The notes below the pieces were generated by a model. That model saw only the letters and a program-made list of their open reading frames with translations. It ran no database searches and was not told where the DNA came from. From Sinorhizobium fredii (GTDB lineage Bacteria; Pseudomonadota; Alphaproteobacteria; Rhizobiales; Rhizobiaceae): a stretch of DNA of 64,000 bases. Position numbers and translations under genes: made by a program. Below, piece by piece: positions 25,975 through 34,985 of this stretch. The stretch's first letter is position 1. The number at the start of each line of letters is the position of its first letter. The DNA lies in NCBI RefSeq assembly GCF_002944405.1, contig NZ_CP024310.1:682001-746000 (forward strand). The letters are read 5' to 3'.

Positions 25975-26319
25975 TTGAACGCCAGCCCGAACGATCTTGC
26001 GCTGATTGCCGTCATGCGCCGCTATTTCCAATTGAAGGACGAGGCGAGCGCGTTGAAGCAGCGGTTGGAGGCCGCCCGCAGGGATGCCGGCGAAGAAATC
26101 ACCCGCTTCTACGATCCGCGGCTGAATGCCGCCCATGCCGACGATATTCTCGCCTGGCATCGGCTCCGGAAGGAGCAGGAAGAACTGATGAGTCTTGCCG
26201 CGCGGTGGGGACGGGGCGGCAGCATCGAAGACTACCCTGTCGAAAGAGAGGCGCCCACGAAAGCCGGGGCGGCGGTGGAAACCGTCCACATGCTCGGCAT
26301 CCACGCCTTGACGGACTGA
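25975..26319 (+). CDS. Hypothetical coiled-coil protein
   Basis: 114 residues from TTG 25975, chosen because GGAGGAA lies five bases upstream; the frame is open further but without signals. 'IAVMRRYFQLKDEASALKQR' and 'LEAARRDAGEEITRFYDPRL' predict a helical hairpin, followed by 'DDILAWHRLRKEQEELMSLA' and a short extended tail. No known domain. It converges with the Pro-rich membrane protein gene; a strong hairpin lies between them. Confidence 0.5.
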   Translation: MNASPNDLALIAVMRRYFQLKDEASALKQRLEAARRDAGEEITRFYDPRLNAAHADDILAWHRLRKEQEELMSLAARWGRGGSIEDYPVEREAPTKAGAAVETVHMLGIHALTD

Positions 26320-26346
26320 TGGACTGCTGAGCTACAGTCTCAGACA

Positions 26347-26370
26347 CTCGCGCCCGGCGGGGGGCGCGAG
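26347..26370. terminator. hairpin between convergent genes
   Basis: CTCGCGCCC (26347-26355) pairs with GGGCGCGAG (26362-26370) over a 6-base loop. It sits midway between two converging genes and may work for both, though neither side has a T run. Confidence 0.5.
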
Positions 26371-26397
26371 GTCTTCCCTACGCGATAGCCCGAAGCG

Positions 26398-26655
26398 CTA
26401 TTGCGGCGTAGCGGGCGCGGGCGTGGTGGGCGCCGGGGTCGTCGGTTCTGGTGTCGCCGGTGCCGGCGTCGTCGGTGCGGGTTCGGGTGCCGGCGCGGGA
26501 GCGGGTTCGGGTGCCGCGGGTGCGGGAGCCGGTTCTGTCGGGGCCGGTGCCGGGGGCGTCTCGGCAGTCTGTTCGGTGCCACCCGGCATCAGAAAGATTA
26601 CCGCGAGGATGACGATCGCGACCACTATGATACCGATGATCACGTTTCTGTTCAT
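26398..26655 (-). CDS. Small membrane protein with Pro/Ala/Thr-rich tail
   Basis: 85 residues from ATG 26653-26655, with GGAGGAATT upstream. A single N-terminal membrane helix (MNRNVIIGIIVVAIVILAVI) is followed by a low-complexity tail of about 60 residues built from EPAPAPA, TTPAPA and TPEPT units, with no folded domain. The tail probably extends into the periplasm as a spacer crossing the peptidoglycan, like the Pro-rich part of TonB. The repetitive codons make length variation between strains likely. Confidence 0.65.
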   Translation of the reverse strand: MNRNVIIGIIVVAIVILAVIFLMPGGTEQTAETPPAPAPTEPAPAPAAPEPAPAPAPEPAPTTPAPATPEPTTPAPTTPAPATPQ

Positions 26656-26869
26656 TGAAGAATTCCTCCGATACTGGAGACCCATCCTGGGTTGATGGTC
26701 TCGACTCGATTATTGGAGCGGCCAGTCTGCTATGCAATCAGAGATCAGTGAACACGGCCCATAATCACCCTTGAACGGGGTGATTCGCAACCCGACTGCC
26801 TGTTTTCCCCGACGCGAGAGCCGTTGACGAACGGCTGCATCGGCATTGCTGCCAATTGGCGCGGCTGCA

Positions 26870-27031
26870 TTAGAAAACCGCGAGATACCGCAGCAGCGAC
26901 AGGACGCCGATGATAATCACGATCACCTGGACGATTTGCTTGGTTCGTCCGTCCAGCGGCAACCGGTTAACGAGGTAGAGCACCAGGATGACGACGAGGA
27001 AGGTCACAAGCACACTGATCAGTAAGGACAT
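26870..27031 (-). CDS. Thivi_2564 family small membrane protein (53 residues)
   Basis: Starts at ATG 27029-27031 with GAGCGGAAATAC before it and ends in TAA at 26870-26872. Two membrane segments, 'LLISVLVTFLVVILVLYLVN' and 'QIVQVIVIIIGVLSLLRYLA', are joined by the short loop RLPLDGRTK. This is the pattern of the tiny Thivi_2564-type proteins found next to stress genes in many proteobacteria. Function unknown. Together with the Pro-rich protein it closes the stress island. Confidence 0.7.
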   Translation of the reverse strand: MSLLISVLVTFLVVILVLYLVNRLPLDGRTKQIVQVIVIIIGVLSLLRYLAVF

Positions 27032-27268
27032 GTATTTCCGCTCCCGTTGCGTTGCTTACAAATCTTTACCTATGGGAGCCGAAGCGGAAGGAAAGACCTG
27101 AGCCGCCAGATTGCAGATGCCGCTTTGCGTGCAAGGGAGGATCGGCGCTCAATTCGCGCGTCTCGATCGGCCGTGGCGCGAATATTTTCGAGCACGTCGG
27201 CGGCAACGGACCAAGCGGCACGGCTGGTGTTGCGTTCCGACCTTCGAAGATGTCCAGAAACGCCGGCA

Positions 27269-27288
27269 GTGAGAAAACGTTTTCTCAC
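27269..27288. promoter_or_regulatory. LacI-type operator O1
   Basis: Perfect 20-bp palindrome GTGAGAAAACGTTTTCTCAC with the central CG typical of LacI/GalR operators. It lies just upstream of a TTGACA (27290-27295) and 59 bp before the lacI start. Confidence 0.8.
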
Positions 27289-27301
27289 CTTGACATCTGT
27301 C

Positions 27302-27321
27302 GTGCGAAAAGGTTTTCTCAC
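27302..27321. promoter_or_regulatory. LacI-type operator O2
   Basis: GTGCGAAAAGGTTTTCTCAC, an imperfect copy of O1. Centre-to-centre distance 33 bp, about three helical turns, so two dimers would sit on the same DNA face. It lies downstream of the TTGACA box, where a repressor would block transcription. Confidence 0.75.
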
Positions 27322-27346
27322 CTTTATATCTAAGGCGGAGGCTGAT

Positions 27347-28366
27347 TTGACGACGCAGCGGGCCAGAGGCGGACGCGTGACCATTCACGATCTGGCGCGG
27401 GTGGCCGGGGTCAGTGTCTCGACGGTGTCGAAGGCGCTGAACGACAATGGCCGCATGGCCGCCGAGACGCGGGCGCGGATCAAGCGGATGGCCGCTGAAA
27501 TAGGCTTCCGGCCGAACGCATTGGCGCGGGGGCTGCTCTCGAGCCGGTCGTTCACCATCGGGCTTCTGACCAACGACACCTATGGCCGCTTCACCCTGCC
27601 GGTCATGGCCGGCGTTTCGGAGGCGTTGGTCGATCACGGCGTCTCGGTCTTCCTCTGCGCCATCGAGGACGATCCGGTCCTCGGCAAGGTCCATGTCGAC
27701 GCCATGCTGGACAAGCAGGTGGACGGCATCATCGCGACAGGCAAGCGGATCGACAGGTCTCTCCCGGTCGATCTCGCTGGCCTGCCGGTGCCCGTTATCT
27801 ATGCCTTCACCGCCGGAGCGCCGGAAAGTGTCACATTCACGGCCGACGACGCGCAGGGGGCGACGCTCGCCACGGCCTGGCTCAAGAAGCTCGGTCGCCG
27901 CAGGCTGGTGCATATCACCGGCCCCGAGGATTTCGTTTCCGTACGCGAGCGCGCCTCCGCCTTCATAAACGAGGCGGGCGAGGCTGGCTCGGTGCGCTAT
28001 GGCGTCTGGTCGGAGAGTTGGGGGCACCAGGCGATTGCCGATCTGTGGGGTGCCGGCGGCGTGCTGCCGGACGGCATCTTCTGCGGCAACGACCAGATCG
28101 CCCGCGGCGTCATCGATGCGCTTCGGGAGCGTGGCGTCCGGGTGCCGGAGGAGGTTTCCGTCATCGGCTTCGACAATTGGGAAATCCTGGCCGAACAGAC
28201 CCGACCGCCGCTGACGACAATCGACATGAACTTGAAGGAACTCGGCAGGGAGGCCGGGTTGATGGTGCTTGCACTTGCCGAAGGACGCCCGGCCGAGCCG
28301 GGCTTGCGCAAGCTGCCCTGCAAGCTGGTCGTCCGGCAATCCTGTGGTGGCGCCCAGACCAACTGA
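27347..28366 (+). CDS. LacI family transcriptional regulator of the sugar operon
   Basis: 339 residues from TTG 27347, selected because GGAGG lies six bases upstream and the operators are then outside the gene; the open frame runs up to 27047 but would read through both operators. The helix-turn-helix is 'TIHDLARVAGVSVSTVSKAL' at about 13-32, followed by a periplasmic-binding-protein-like sensor domain (about 65-335; 'SFTIGLLTNDTYGRFTLPVM', 'ICGNDQIARG'-type region written FCGNDQIARGVIDAL). It precedes the transport operon in the same direction by about 100 bp, so it should repress itself and the operon. Confidence 0.9.
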   Translation: MTTQRARGGRVTIHDLARVAGVSVSTVSKALNDNGRMAAETRARIKRMAAEIGFRPNALARGLLSSRSFTIGLLTNDTYGRFTLPVMAGVSEALVDHGVSVFLCAIEDDPVLGKVHVDAMLDKQVDGIIATGKRIDRSLPVDLAGLPVPVIYAFTAGAPESVTFTADDAQGATLATAWLKKLGRRRLVHITGPEDFVSVRERASAFINEAGEAGSVRYGVWSESWGHQAIADLWGAGGVLPDGIFCGNDQIARGVIDALRERGVRVPEEVSVIGFDNWEILAEQTRPPLTTIDMNLKELGREAGLMVLALAEGRPAEPGLRKLPCKLVVRQSCGGAQTN

Positions 28367-28463
28367 ATGAGCGCGCCTGGTTAGGCCTCGCCGGCCGAGT
28401 GCGACTGAGCGAGGAGGAGGGGGCCTGCATTGAGGCGACTCCGGTCAAGAGGAGGAATGAAAA

Positions 28464-29699
28464 GTGTTGAAGAGATTACTTGCCGCAACGACGCTTGCCT
28501 ACGGGCTGGGGCTCTCCGTTGCTTCCGCCGAAACGATCAGCATGTGGGTGCGCTCTGGTATCGGCGACTCCTTCAAGGAGGTCGTCAAGGCCTATAATGC
28601 TGCCGGTGAGGACAAGGTGGAACTCACCGAAGTTCCCTTTTCCGAACTTGTGCAGAAATATGCCACCGCCATCGCCGGCGGCGAGGCGCCGGATGCGCTG
28701 TCGCTCGACCTCATCTATACGCCGGCTTTTGCGGCCGCCGGGCAGCTCGAGGACCTCAGCGAATGGGCGAAATCGCTTCCTTATTTCAATTCGCTGTCGC
28801 CGTCGCATGTCAAGCTCGGCACCTATGAGAACAAGATCTACGGCCTTCCGCTTTCGGTCGAGACCTCGATCTTCGCCTGGAACAAGGAGCTCTACCGCAA
28901 GGCAGGCCTCGATCCGGAAAAGGCGCCGAAAACCTGGGAGGAGATCACCGCCAATGCCGAGAAGATCCGCGCGCTCGGCGGCGACACCTATGGCTTCTAC
29001 TTCTCCGGAGGCGGCTGCGGCGGCTGCATGATCTTCACCTTCACGCCGCTCGTCTGGGGGGCGGGCGCCGACATCCTCTCGACCGACAGCAAAAAGGCGA
29101 CACTCGACACGCCTGAAATGCGCAAGGCCGTCGACATTTATCGCAACCTCGTCGCCAAGGACACGGTCCCCGCCGGTTCCGCCAGCGACAACGGCGTCAA
29201 TTTCCTGACCTTCACGAACGGCAAGATCGGCCAGCAGAGCATCGGTGCCTTCGCCATCGGCACGCTGGTCACCCAGCATCCGGAGATCGACTTCGGCGTC
29301 ACGCTGATCCCGGGCGTCGACGGCAAGCCGTCTTCCTTTGCCGGCGGCGACAACTTCGTCGTCACCAAGGGCACGCCGAAGCTGGAAGCGGTCAAGAAAT
29401 TCCTCGAATATACCTATTCGATGGAGGGCCAGAAAATCATGGCGAAATACGGCAGCCTGCCGACCCGCGGCGATATTGCCGGTGAGGTTCTCGAAGGGCT
29501 CGATCCGCGCCTCAAGGTCGGCATCGAGGCGATCGCAGTCGCAAAGACGCCCTACACGCTGCAGTTCAACGACCTGATCAACTCATCGAACGGCCCGTGG
29601 GCAACCTTCATCAATGCGGCGATCTATGGCGACGACGTCGACGGCGCCTTCTCGAATGCGCAATCCGAGATGCAGTCGATCATCGACGCCGGACAATAA
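28464..29699 (+). CDS. ABC transporter sugar-binding protein (CUT1 family, SBP type 1)
   Basis: 411 residues from a GTG at 28464 with GAGGAGGAATG upstream. Signal peptide MLKRLLAATTLAYGLGLSVA, cut near SA-ETI. The mature protein has the family-1 extracellular binding pattern ('LTEVPFSELVQKYATAIAGG' and 'YGLPLSVETSIFAWNKELYR'). It captures an oligosaccharide in the periplasm for the two permeases encoded next. The cysteine pair in 'SGGGCGGCMIF' near 178-188 is unusual for the family and may form a disulphide. Confidence 0.92.
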   Translation: MLKRLLAATTLAYGLGLSVASAETISMWVRSGIGDSFKEVVKAYNAAGEDKVELTEVPFSELVQKYATAIAGGEAPDALSLDLIYTPAFAAAGQLEDLSEWAKSLPYFNSLSPSHVKLGTYENKIYGLPLSVETSIFAWNKELYRKAGLDPEKAPKTWEEITANAEKIRALGGDTYGFYFSGGGCGGCMIFTFTPLVWGAGADILSTDSKKATLDTPEMRKAVDIYRNLVAKDTVPAGSASDNGVNFLTFTNGKIGQQSIGAFAIGTLVTQHPEIDFGVTLIPGVDGKPSSFAGGDNFVVTKGTPKLEAVKKFLEYTYSMEGQKIMAKYGSLPTRGDIAGEVLEGLDPRLKVGIEAIAVAKTPYTLQFNDLINSSNGPWATFINAAIYGDDVDGAFSNAQSEMQSIIDAGQ

Positions 29700-29764
29700 G
29701 TCCCGTACCGCTGGGAGGGCAATTTTGCCTTTCCAGCACCCGCACCTGGATCGAAGAAACACGC

Positions 29765-30682
29765 ATGACGATGTCGGGCATCGCATTTCCGTCGCTGCAT
29801 CACCGCAAGAGGAAGCGGTCCGGCTGGCGCGGCCTCCTCTACATCGCACCCGCGATGGCGCTGGTGACAGTGTTCTTTGTCCTGCCGGTGGTCTTCACCG
29901 TCTGGATGAGCCTGCACAAGTGGCCGCTGCTCGGGAAGCCGGCCTGGATCGGTTTCGGCAACTATGTCCGCATGGTGAGCGACGCGCGCTTCATGGCGGC
30001 GCTCGGCTTTACGGCGCACTATACGATCATCGTCACCATCGCGATCTTCGCCGTCGCCTTTCCGCTGGCGATGTTCGTCGAGAAGCCGCGGCCGCTGGTT
30101 TCCGCCTATCGAACGATCATCTTCCTGCCGGTCGTCGTCGGGCTCGCCTCGGCCTCGCTGCTGTGGGTGTGGCTTGCCAATGTCGACAGCGGCCTCTTCG
30201 CCCCGCTCATTCAGCGGCTCGGGTTAACCGGTGGCCGCATCAATCTGCTGGCCGATTTCGATACGGCATTCCTGACCATCATCGTCATGGTCGTCTGGAA
30301 GATCGCCGGCTTCACTATGATCATCCTGCTCACCGGGCTGCAGGCGATTCCGGCGGAGCTGACGGAGGCGGCCCGTATCGACGGCGCGAGGCGGTGGCAG
30401 CGCTTCCGTTACCTGACGCTGCCGCTGATGCGTCGGACCATGGCGCTGGCGCTGATCCTGTCGGTCACCGGCTCCATCCTCGCCTTCGACCAGTTCTATA
30501 TCATGACCAGCGGCGGCCCGCAGAACCGCATGATCTCGGTCGTCTACTACATCTTCAACCAGTCCTTCGTGTCCTTCAATCTCGGCTATGGCGCGGCGCT
30601 GTCGATCGCGCTCCTCGCCATTCTCGTCACCATCAGCATTTTCCAGCTCTGGCTGCTCAAGGTGGGGGATGAGAGGCCATGA
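29765..30682 (+). CDS. ABC transporter permease, MalF/UgpA type
   Basis: 305 residues from ATG 29765 (MTMSGIAFPSLHHRKRKRSG). Six membrane helices. The inner-membrane EAA loop reads 'ELTEAARIDGARRWQRFRYL' at about 200-219, the contact to the ATPase. It overlaps the next permease by four bases (ATGA). Carbohydrate uptake subfamily 1. Confidence 0.93.
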   Translation: MTMSGIAFPSLHHRKRKRSGWRGLLYIAPAMALVTVFFVLPVVFTVWMSLHKWPLLGKPAWIGFGNYVRMVSDARFMAALGFTAHYTIIVTIAIFAVAFPLAMFVEKPRPLVSAYRTIIFLPVVVGLASASLLWVWLANVDSGLFAPLIQRLGLTGGRINLLADFDTAFLTIIVMVVWKIAGFTMIILLTGLQAIPAELTEAARIDGARRWQRFRYLTLPLMRRTMALALILSVTGSILAFDQFYIMTSGGPQNRMISVVYYIFNQSFVSFNLGYGAALSIALLAILVTISIFQLWLLKVGDERP

Positions 30683-31542
30683 GGACGCGCCGGGAAATCC
30701 GCGCCCGCAAGGCGCTGCGCGACCGGGTCGCCTATCACGGGATCGGCATCGGTACGGCGTTCTTCTTCCTGGCTCCTTTCGGCATCGGCTTCCTGGCATC
30801 GTTCCGGCCGAACAGCGAATCCGGTCTGCCGCCGCTGCCGCCATGGCCGCTGTCGGGTATCAGCTTCGATGCTTATCGCATCCTCGACGGCTTCGGCTCT
30901 GGCGTCTGGCAGCACACGATGAACTCGCTGGTGGTGTCGCTTGGAACGGTGGTCTTGACCGTCGCGATCAGCGTGCTTGCCGGCTATGGCTTCTCCCGCT
31001 ACCGCTTTCCTTTGAAGAATGCGCTTTTCGTCCTGATCATCGCGACGCTGATGATCCCGTTCCAGTCGATCCTGACGCCGCTTTTCATCATCCTGGCGCG
31101 GCTCGGACTCAACAATTCGCTGTTCGGCCTGATGCTCGTCTATGTGACGCTGCAACTGCCGTTCTCGGTCTTCATGATGCGCAACGCCTTCGATGCGGTG
31201 CCGAAAGAGATCGAGGAGGCGGCCCGCATCGACGGCGCCCGCGACCTGAAGCTGCTGGTGCGGGTGCTGTTGCCGCTTGTCATGCCCGGCGTCGCGACGG
31301 TGTCGATCTTTGCCTTTCTCAATGCCTGGAACGAGTTCTTCGCGGCCCTCGTGCTGCTCTCCAGCAATGACAATTATACGCTACCGGTGCTGATGACGGC
31401 CGTCCGCGCCGGTCGCCTCGGAGCGATCAACTGGGGTGCAGTCCAGGCCGGCGTTGCCGTCATGGTGGTGCCGTGTCTCATCGTCTTCCTGCTGTTGCAA
31501 CGCTACTACATGCGCGGGCTGATGGCCGGCGCGGTCAAATGA
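30679..31542 (+). CDS. ABC transporter permease, MalG/UgpE type
   Basis: 287 residues. Six membrane helices, EAA loop 'EIEEAARIDGARDLKLLVRV' at about 175-194, and a short C-terminus (RYYMRGLMAGAVK) typical of MalG-like subunits. The start overlaps the stop of the partner permease. The stop is 17 bp before the glycosidase gene. Confidence 0.93.
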   Translation: MRTRREIRARKALRDRVAYHGIGIGTAFFFLAPFGIGFLASFRPNSESGLPPLPPWPLSGISFDAYRILDGFGSGVWQHTMNSLVVSLGTVVLTVAISVLAGYGFSRYRFPLKNALFVLIIATLMIPFQSILTPLFIILARLGLNNSLFGLMLVYVTLQLPFSVFMMRNAFDAVPKEIEEAARIDGARDLKLLVRVLLPLVMPGVATVSIFAFLNAWNEFFAALVLLSSNDNYTLPVLMTAVRAGRLGAINWGAVQAGVAVMVVPCLIVFLLLQRYYMRGLMAGAVK

Positions 31543-31559
31543 CGAGAGAAAGGGATATC

Positions 31560-33482
31560 ATGAGCAAGAAGGACCGTCAGTTCAGGCCCGTGGCCGTTCC
31601 GGATGTGCAAGTCGGGGGATTTTGGGGCAAGTGGCAGGACGCTGTCTGCAACGCCACGGCCGAGATTCTGCTCGACCGTTGCGTCGAGGCGGGGATGTTG
31701 CAGGCGCTCGACGTGAGGCGCCCGGGACCGGGGATCATCATCCCCATCCAGCCGTGGGGCGGAACGACCCAGATGTTCTGGGACAGCGATCTGGCGAAGT
31801 CGATCGAAACCATTGCCTATTCGCTCTACCGCAAGCCCAATCCGCAACTGGAGGCCAGAGCCGATGAGATCATCGACATGTATGAGCGACTGCAGGACAA
31901 GGACGGCTATCTGAATTCCTGGTTCCAGCGCGTGCAGCCGGAGCGGCGCTGGACGAACCTGCGCGACCATCACGAGCTCTATTGTGCCGGTCATCTCATC
32001 GAAGCGGCGGTCGCCTATTTCCAGGCGACCGGCAAGCGCAAGCTGCTCGACATCATGTGCCGCTTTGCCGACTACATGATCGGCAAATTCGGCCATGGCG
32101 AGGGGCAGATCGCCGGCTATTGCGGCCATCAGGAAGTCGAGCTTGCGCTTGTCAAGCTGGCGCGCGTCACCGGCGAGAAGAAGTATCTCGAGCTTTCGAA
32201 GTTCTTCATCGATGAGCGCGGCCAGGAGCCGCACTTCTTCACGGAGGAGGCGATCCGCGACGGCCGTTCGCCCAAGGACTATATCCAAAAGACCTACGAA
32301 TACAGCCAGTCCCACGAGCCCGCGCGCCGGCAGAAGAAGGTCGTCGGCCATGCGGTTCGCGCCATGTATATGTATTCCGGCATGGCCGATCTCGCCACGG
32401 AGTACAAGGACGACACGCTCACAACAGCACTCGAGACATTGTGGGACGATCTTACGACCAAGCAGATGTATGTAACGGGCGGGATCGGCCCGTCGGCGAA
32501 GAACGAAGGCTTCACCGACTATTACGACCTGCCGAACGACACGGCCTATGCCGAGACCTGCGCCTCGGTCGCGCTGGTCTTCTGGGCAAGCCGTATGCTA
32601 GGGCGCGGCCCGAACCGGCGCTTCGCCGACATCATGGAACAGGCGCTCTACAACGGCGCGCTGACCGGTCTTTCACTGGACGGCAAGACCTTCTTCTATG
32701 ACAATCCGCTGGAAAGCACCGGCAAGCATCATCGTTGGAAGTGGCACAATTGCCCCTGCTGCCCGCCCAATATCGCCCGGCTCGTCGCCTCGGTGGGTGC
32801 CTATATGTATGGCGTCGCGGCCGACGAGATCGCCGTTCATCTCTATGGGGAAAGTACCGCGCGGCTGGAACTGGGCGGCTCTGGCGTCACGTTGCGGCAA
32901 GTCACCAATTATCCCTGGGACGGTAAGGTCTCGATCCGGCTCGAACTCAAGCAGCCGCGGCAATTCGCCTTGTCTTTGCGCATTCCGGAATGGGCGGATG
33001 GCGCCGGCCTTTCGGTCAATGGCGGCCGCATCGATCTCGATGCCGTGATGCTGGACGGCTATGCCCGCATCGAGCGGACGTGGACCGATGGCGACGAGGT
33101 TTCGCTCGACCTGCCGCTGACCCTTCGGCCGCAATACGCCAATCCGAAAGTTCGGCAGGATGCCGGCCGTGTCGCGCTGATGCGCGGGCCACTGGTCTAT
33201 TGCGCCGAGGAGATCGACAATGGCGGCAATCTCAGTGCCATCGTCGTGCCGAAGGACCTTCCTGAAACGAAGACGTCGATCATGAAAGACCTCGAAGATG
33301 CGATCGCCGTGGAGTTACCGGTCGAGCGCGAGGACCCGACGGACTGGGGCAAGGCGCTGTATCGCGCCACACCGCCGACCAGGCACGAGGCAAATCTGCG
33401 CCTGGTGCCTTACCACCTCTGGGACAACCGCGCGCCCGGCGAAATGCTCGTCTGGCTGCAAGCCGAGAAGCGTGGCGCCTAG
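31560..33482 (+). CDS. Glycoside hydrolase family 127 protein (DUF1680; beta-L-arabinofuranosidase-like)
   Basis: 640 residues from ATG 31560 with GAGAAAGGGATATC before it. An (alpha/alpha)6 barrel enzyme. The metal and catalytic residues expected for GH127 are visible: Glu and Cys in 'AYAETCASVALVFWASRML' and the Cys-Cys pair in 'HNCPCCPPNIAR', where a cysteine acts as nucleophile and zinc is bound by Glu plus three Cys. No signal peptide, so it works in the cytoplasm on imported oligosaccharide. Family members release L-arabinofuranose from beta-1,2-linked chains (hydroxyproline-rich plant glycoproteins). Encoded between permease and ATPase genes, hence same operon. Confidence 0.88.
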   Translation: MSKKDRQFRPVAVPDVQVGGFWGKWQDAVCNATAEILLDRCVEAGMLQALDVRRPGPGIIIPIQPWGGTTQMFWDSDLAKSIETIAYSLYRKPNPQLEARADEIIDMYERLQDKDGYLNSWFQRVQPERRWTNLRDHHELYCAGHLIEAAVAYFQATGKRKLLDIMCRFADYMIGKFGHGEGQIAGYCGHQEVELALVKLARVTGEKKYLELSKFFIDERGQEPHFFTEEAIRDGRSPKDYIQKTYEYSQSHEPARRQKKVVGHAVRAMYMYSGMADLATEYKDDTLTTALETLWDDLTTKQMYVTGGIGPSAKNEGFTDYYDLPNDTAYAETCASVALVFWASRMLGRGPNRRFADIMEQALYNGALTGLSLDGKTFFYDNPLESTGKHHRWKWHNCPCCPPNIARLVASVGAYMYGVAADEIAVHLYGESTARLELGGSGVTLRQVTNYPWDGKVSIRLELKQPRQFALSLRIPEWADGAGLSVNGGRIDLDAVMLDGYARIERTWTDGDEVSLDLPLTLRPQYANPKVRQDAGRVALMRGPLVYCAEEIDNGGNLSAIVVPKDLPETKTSIMKDLEDAIAVELPVEREDPTDWGKALYRATPPTRHEANLRLVPYHLWDNRAPGEMLVWLQAEKRGA

Positions 33483-34559
33483 ATGACCGAACGAGATAGG
33501 ATCGGTGTGGCACTCAGCGACGTGCGCAAGAGCTTCGGTGCGCTGCAGGTCGTCCATGGTATTGATCTGACGATCAGGGACGGAGACTTCGTCGTCTTCG
33601 TCGGCCCGTCGGGTTGCGGGAAATCGACGCTGTTGCGGATGATCGCCGGGCTCGAGGAGGTGACCGACGGGGAAATCGCCATCAAGGGTCGCGACGTGAC
33701 GGATCTCGATCCGTCCGAGCGCGGCATTGCCATGGTCTTTCAGTCCTATGCGCTTTATCCGCATATGAGTGTGCGAGACAATCTCGCATTCGGACTGAAG
33801 ATGGCCCGTACCGAGCGTACCGAAATAGAGCGGCGCGTCGGGCAAGCGGCCGGGATCCTCAAGATCGACCATCTGCTCGACCGGCGGCCGGGACAATTGT
33901 CGGGCGGCCAGCGCCAGCGCGTGGCGATCGGCCGGGCGATCGTGCGTAAGCCGGACGTCTTCCTGTTCGACGAGCCGCTCTCTAATCTCGATGCCGAGCT
34001 GCGCGTCTCGATGCGTGTGGAGATCGCGCGGCTGCACCGCGAACTCGGCAACACGATGATCTATGTGACGCATGATCAGACCGAGGCGATGACGCTTGCC
34101 GATCAGATCGTCATCCTGCGGGACGGCAGGATCGAGCAGACGGGGGCGCCGCGCGATGTCTACGAGAATCCCCTCAACATCTTCGTCGCCGGCTTCATCG
34201 GCTCGCCGCGCATGAACCTGCTCGACGCGGAATGGCGAGGCCCGGGAAAGATGCGGCTCGCCGCCTGCGAGATGGACGCGCGCCTGGATGGACTTCGACC
34301 CGGCGATAGGATCGTCTTCGGCATGCGGCCCGAACATATTAGGATCGTCGCCAGCGGACCGGATGCCGTGCAGGCGACCGTGGAATTCACCGAATATCTT
34401 GGTGGCACGCGCTATGTCTATTGCAGGCTCGGCGACGGACAGAATGTCGTTGTGGAGTTGCGGGAGAGCGACGACATTCCGTCGGGATCGACAGTATGGC
34501 TGACAGCGCCGCGCGAGCGCAGGCGGTATTTCGATGCGAGCGGCGCGCGGATTGCCTGA
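33483..34559 (+). CDS. ABC transporter ATP-binding protein (UgpC/MalK/MsmX type)
   Basis: 358 residues. Walker A 'GPSGCGKST' at about 41-49, signature 'LSGGQRQRVAIGRAI' at about 138-152, Walker B 'VFLFDEPLSNLD', and a C-terminal TOBE/OB regulatory domain (about 240-350). It energises the sugar importer. The ATG follows the glycosidase stop codon with no base between. Last gene of the operon. Confidence 0.93.
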   Translation: MTERDRIGVALSDVRKSFGALQVVHGIDLTIRDGDFVVFVGPSGCGKSTLLRMIAGLEEVTDGEIAIKGRDVTDLDPSERGIAMVFQSYALYPHMSVRDNLAFGLKMARTERTEIERRVGQAAGILKIDHLLDRRPGQLSGGQRQRVAIGRAIVRKPDVFLFDEPLSNLDAELRVSMRVEIARLHRELGNTMIYVTHDQTEAMTLADQIVILRDGRIEQTGAPRDVYENPLNIFVAGFIGSPRMNLLDAEWRGPGKMRLAACEMDARLDGLRPGDRIVFGMRPEHIRIVASGPDAVQATVEFTEYLGGTRYVYCRLGDGQNVVVELRESDDIPSGSTVWLTAPRERRRYFDASGARIA

Positions 34560-34594
34560 ACCTGGCGGACCGGACGGAAGCCGCAGACCTCCCG

Positions 34595-34810
34595 TCAAAA
34601 CTGCGCAAGGTCGCGATAGCGGATTGGAATGCCCGCCGCCTCATGGAATTTCGCAAGGCTTTCCAGCCAGCAGGCCAGGTCTTCCGGGATTTCGGCCTGT
34701 CCGCTTTCCATCGCCTCGATCCAGGCGAGCTGGCATTGGAGTGCGGATGTCAGGTCGATCGTCGTCCATCGCAAACTGGCGAGACATTCGGCAAAACGTT
34801 TAGGCGTCAT
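34595..34810 (-). CDS. Small HTH-like hypothetical protein
   Basis: 71 residues from ATG 34808-34810 (MTPKRFAECLASLRWTTIDL); the frame opens up to 34894. 'LRWTTIDLTSALQCQLAWIE' followed by 'MESGQAEIPEDLACWLESLA' has the spacing of a Cro/XRE-like helix-turn-helix of the type found in short rhizobial proteins (SLRWs...LA..L.....W..G...IP...A.WL). It is convergent with the sugar operon. Regulatory targets unknown. Confidence 0.55.
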   Translation of the reverse strand: MTPKRFAECLASLRWTTIDLTSALQCQLAWIEAMESGQAEIPEDLACWLESLAKFHEAAGIPIRYRDLAQF

Positions 34811-34985
34811 CGGCAGGTTCTTCGTTCGGATGCTGGCGCGTCCAGTTGCGCCGCTCCTTTTATCGACAGCTCTGCCGTAATTCGGCGTTCCCATGGTAAC
34901 AGGCTGTTGTCGGGCGGCTCTCCTGCGGCTCGACCGGCTGGTAGCGGCGTTGCGTCAGAGCCGGCCCTGCCTTTGCCGCCTGCCC

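Noticed and set aside
26398..26655. the GC-rich repeated codons as a possible CRISPR or tandem-repeat locus
   Set aside because: The repeats code for an uninterrupted Pro/Ala/Thr tail with a normal start and ribosome site; spacing does not fit CRISPR.
27047..27346. 100-residue N-terminal extension of the LacI protein
   Set aside because: Would read through both operators; the TTG at 27347 has a good ribosome site and gives the standard LacI length.
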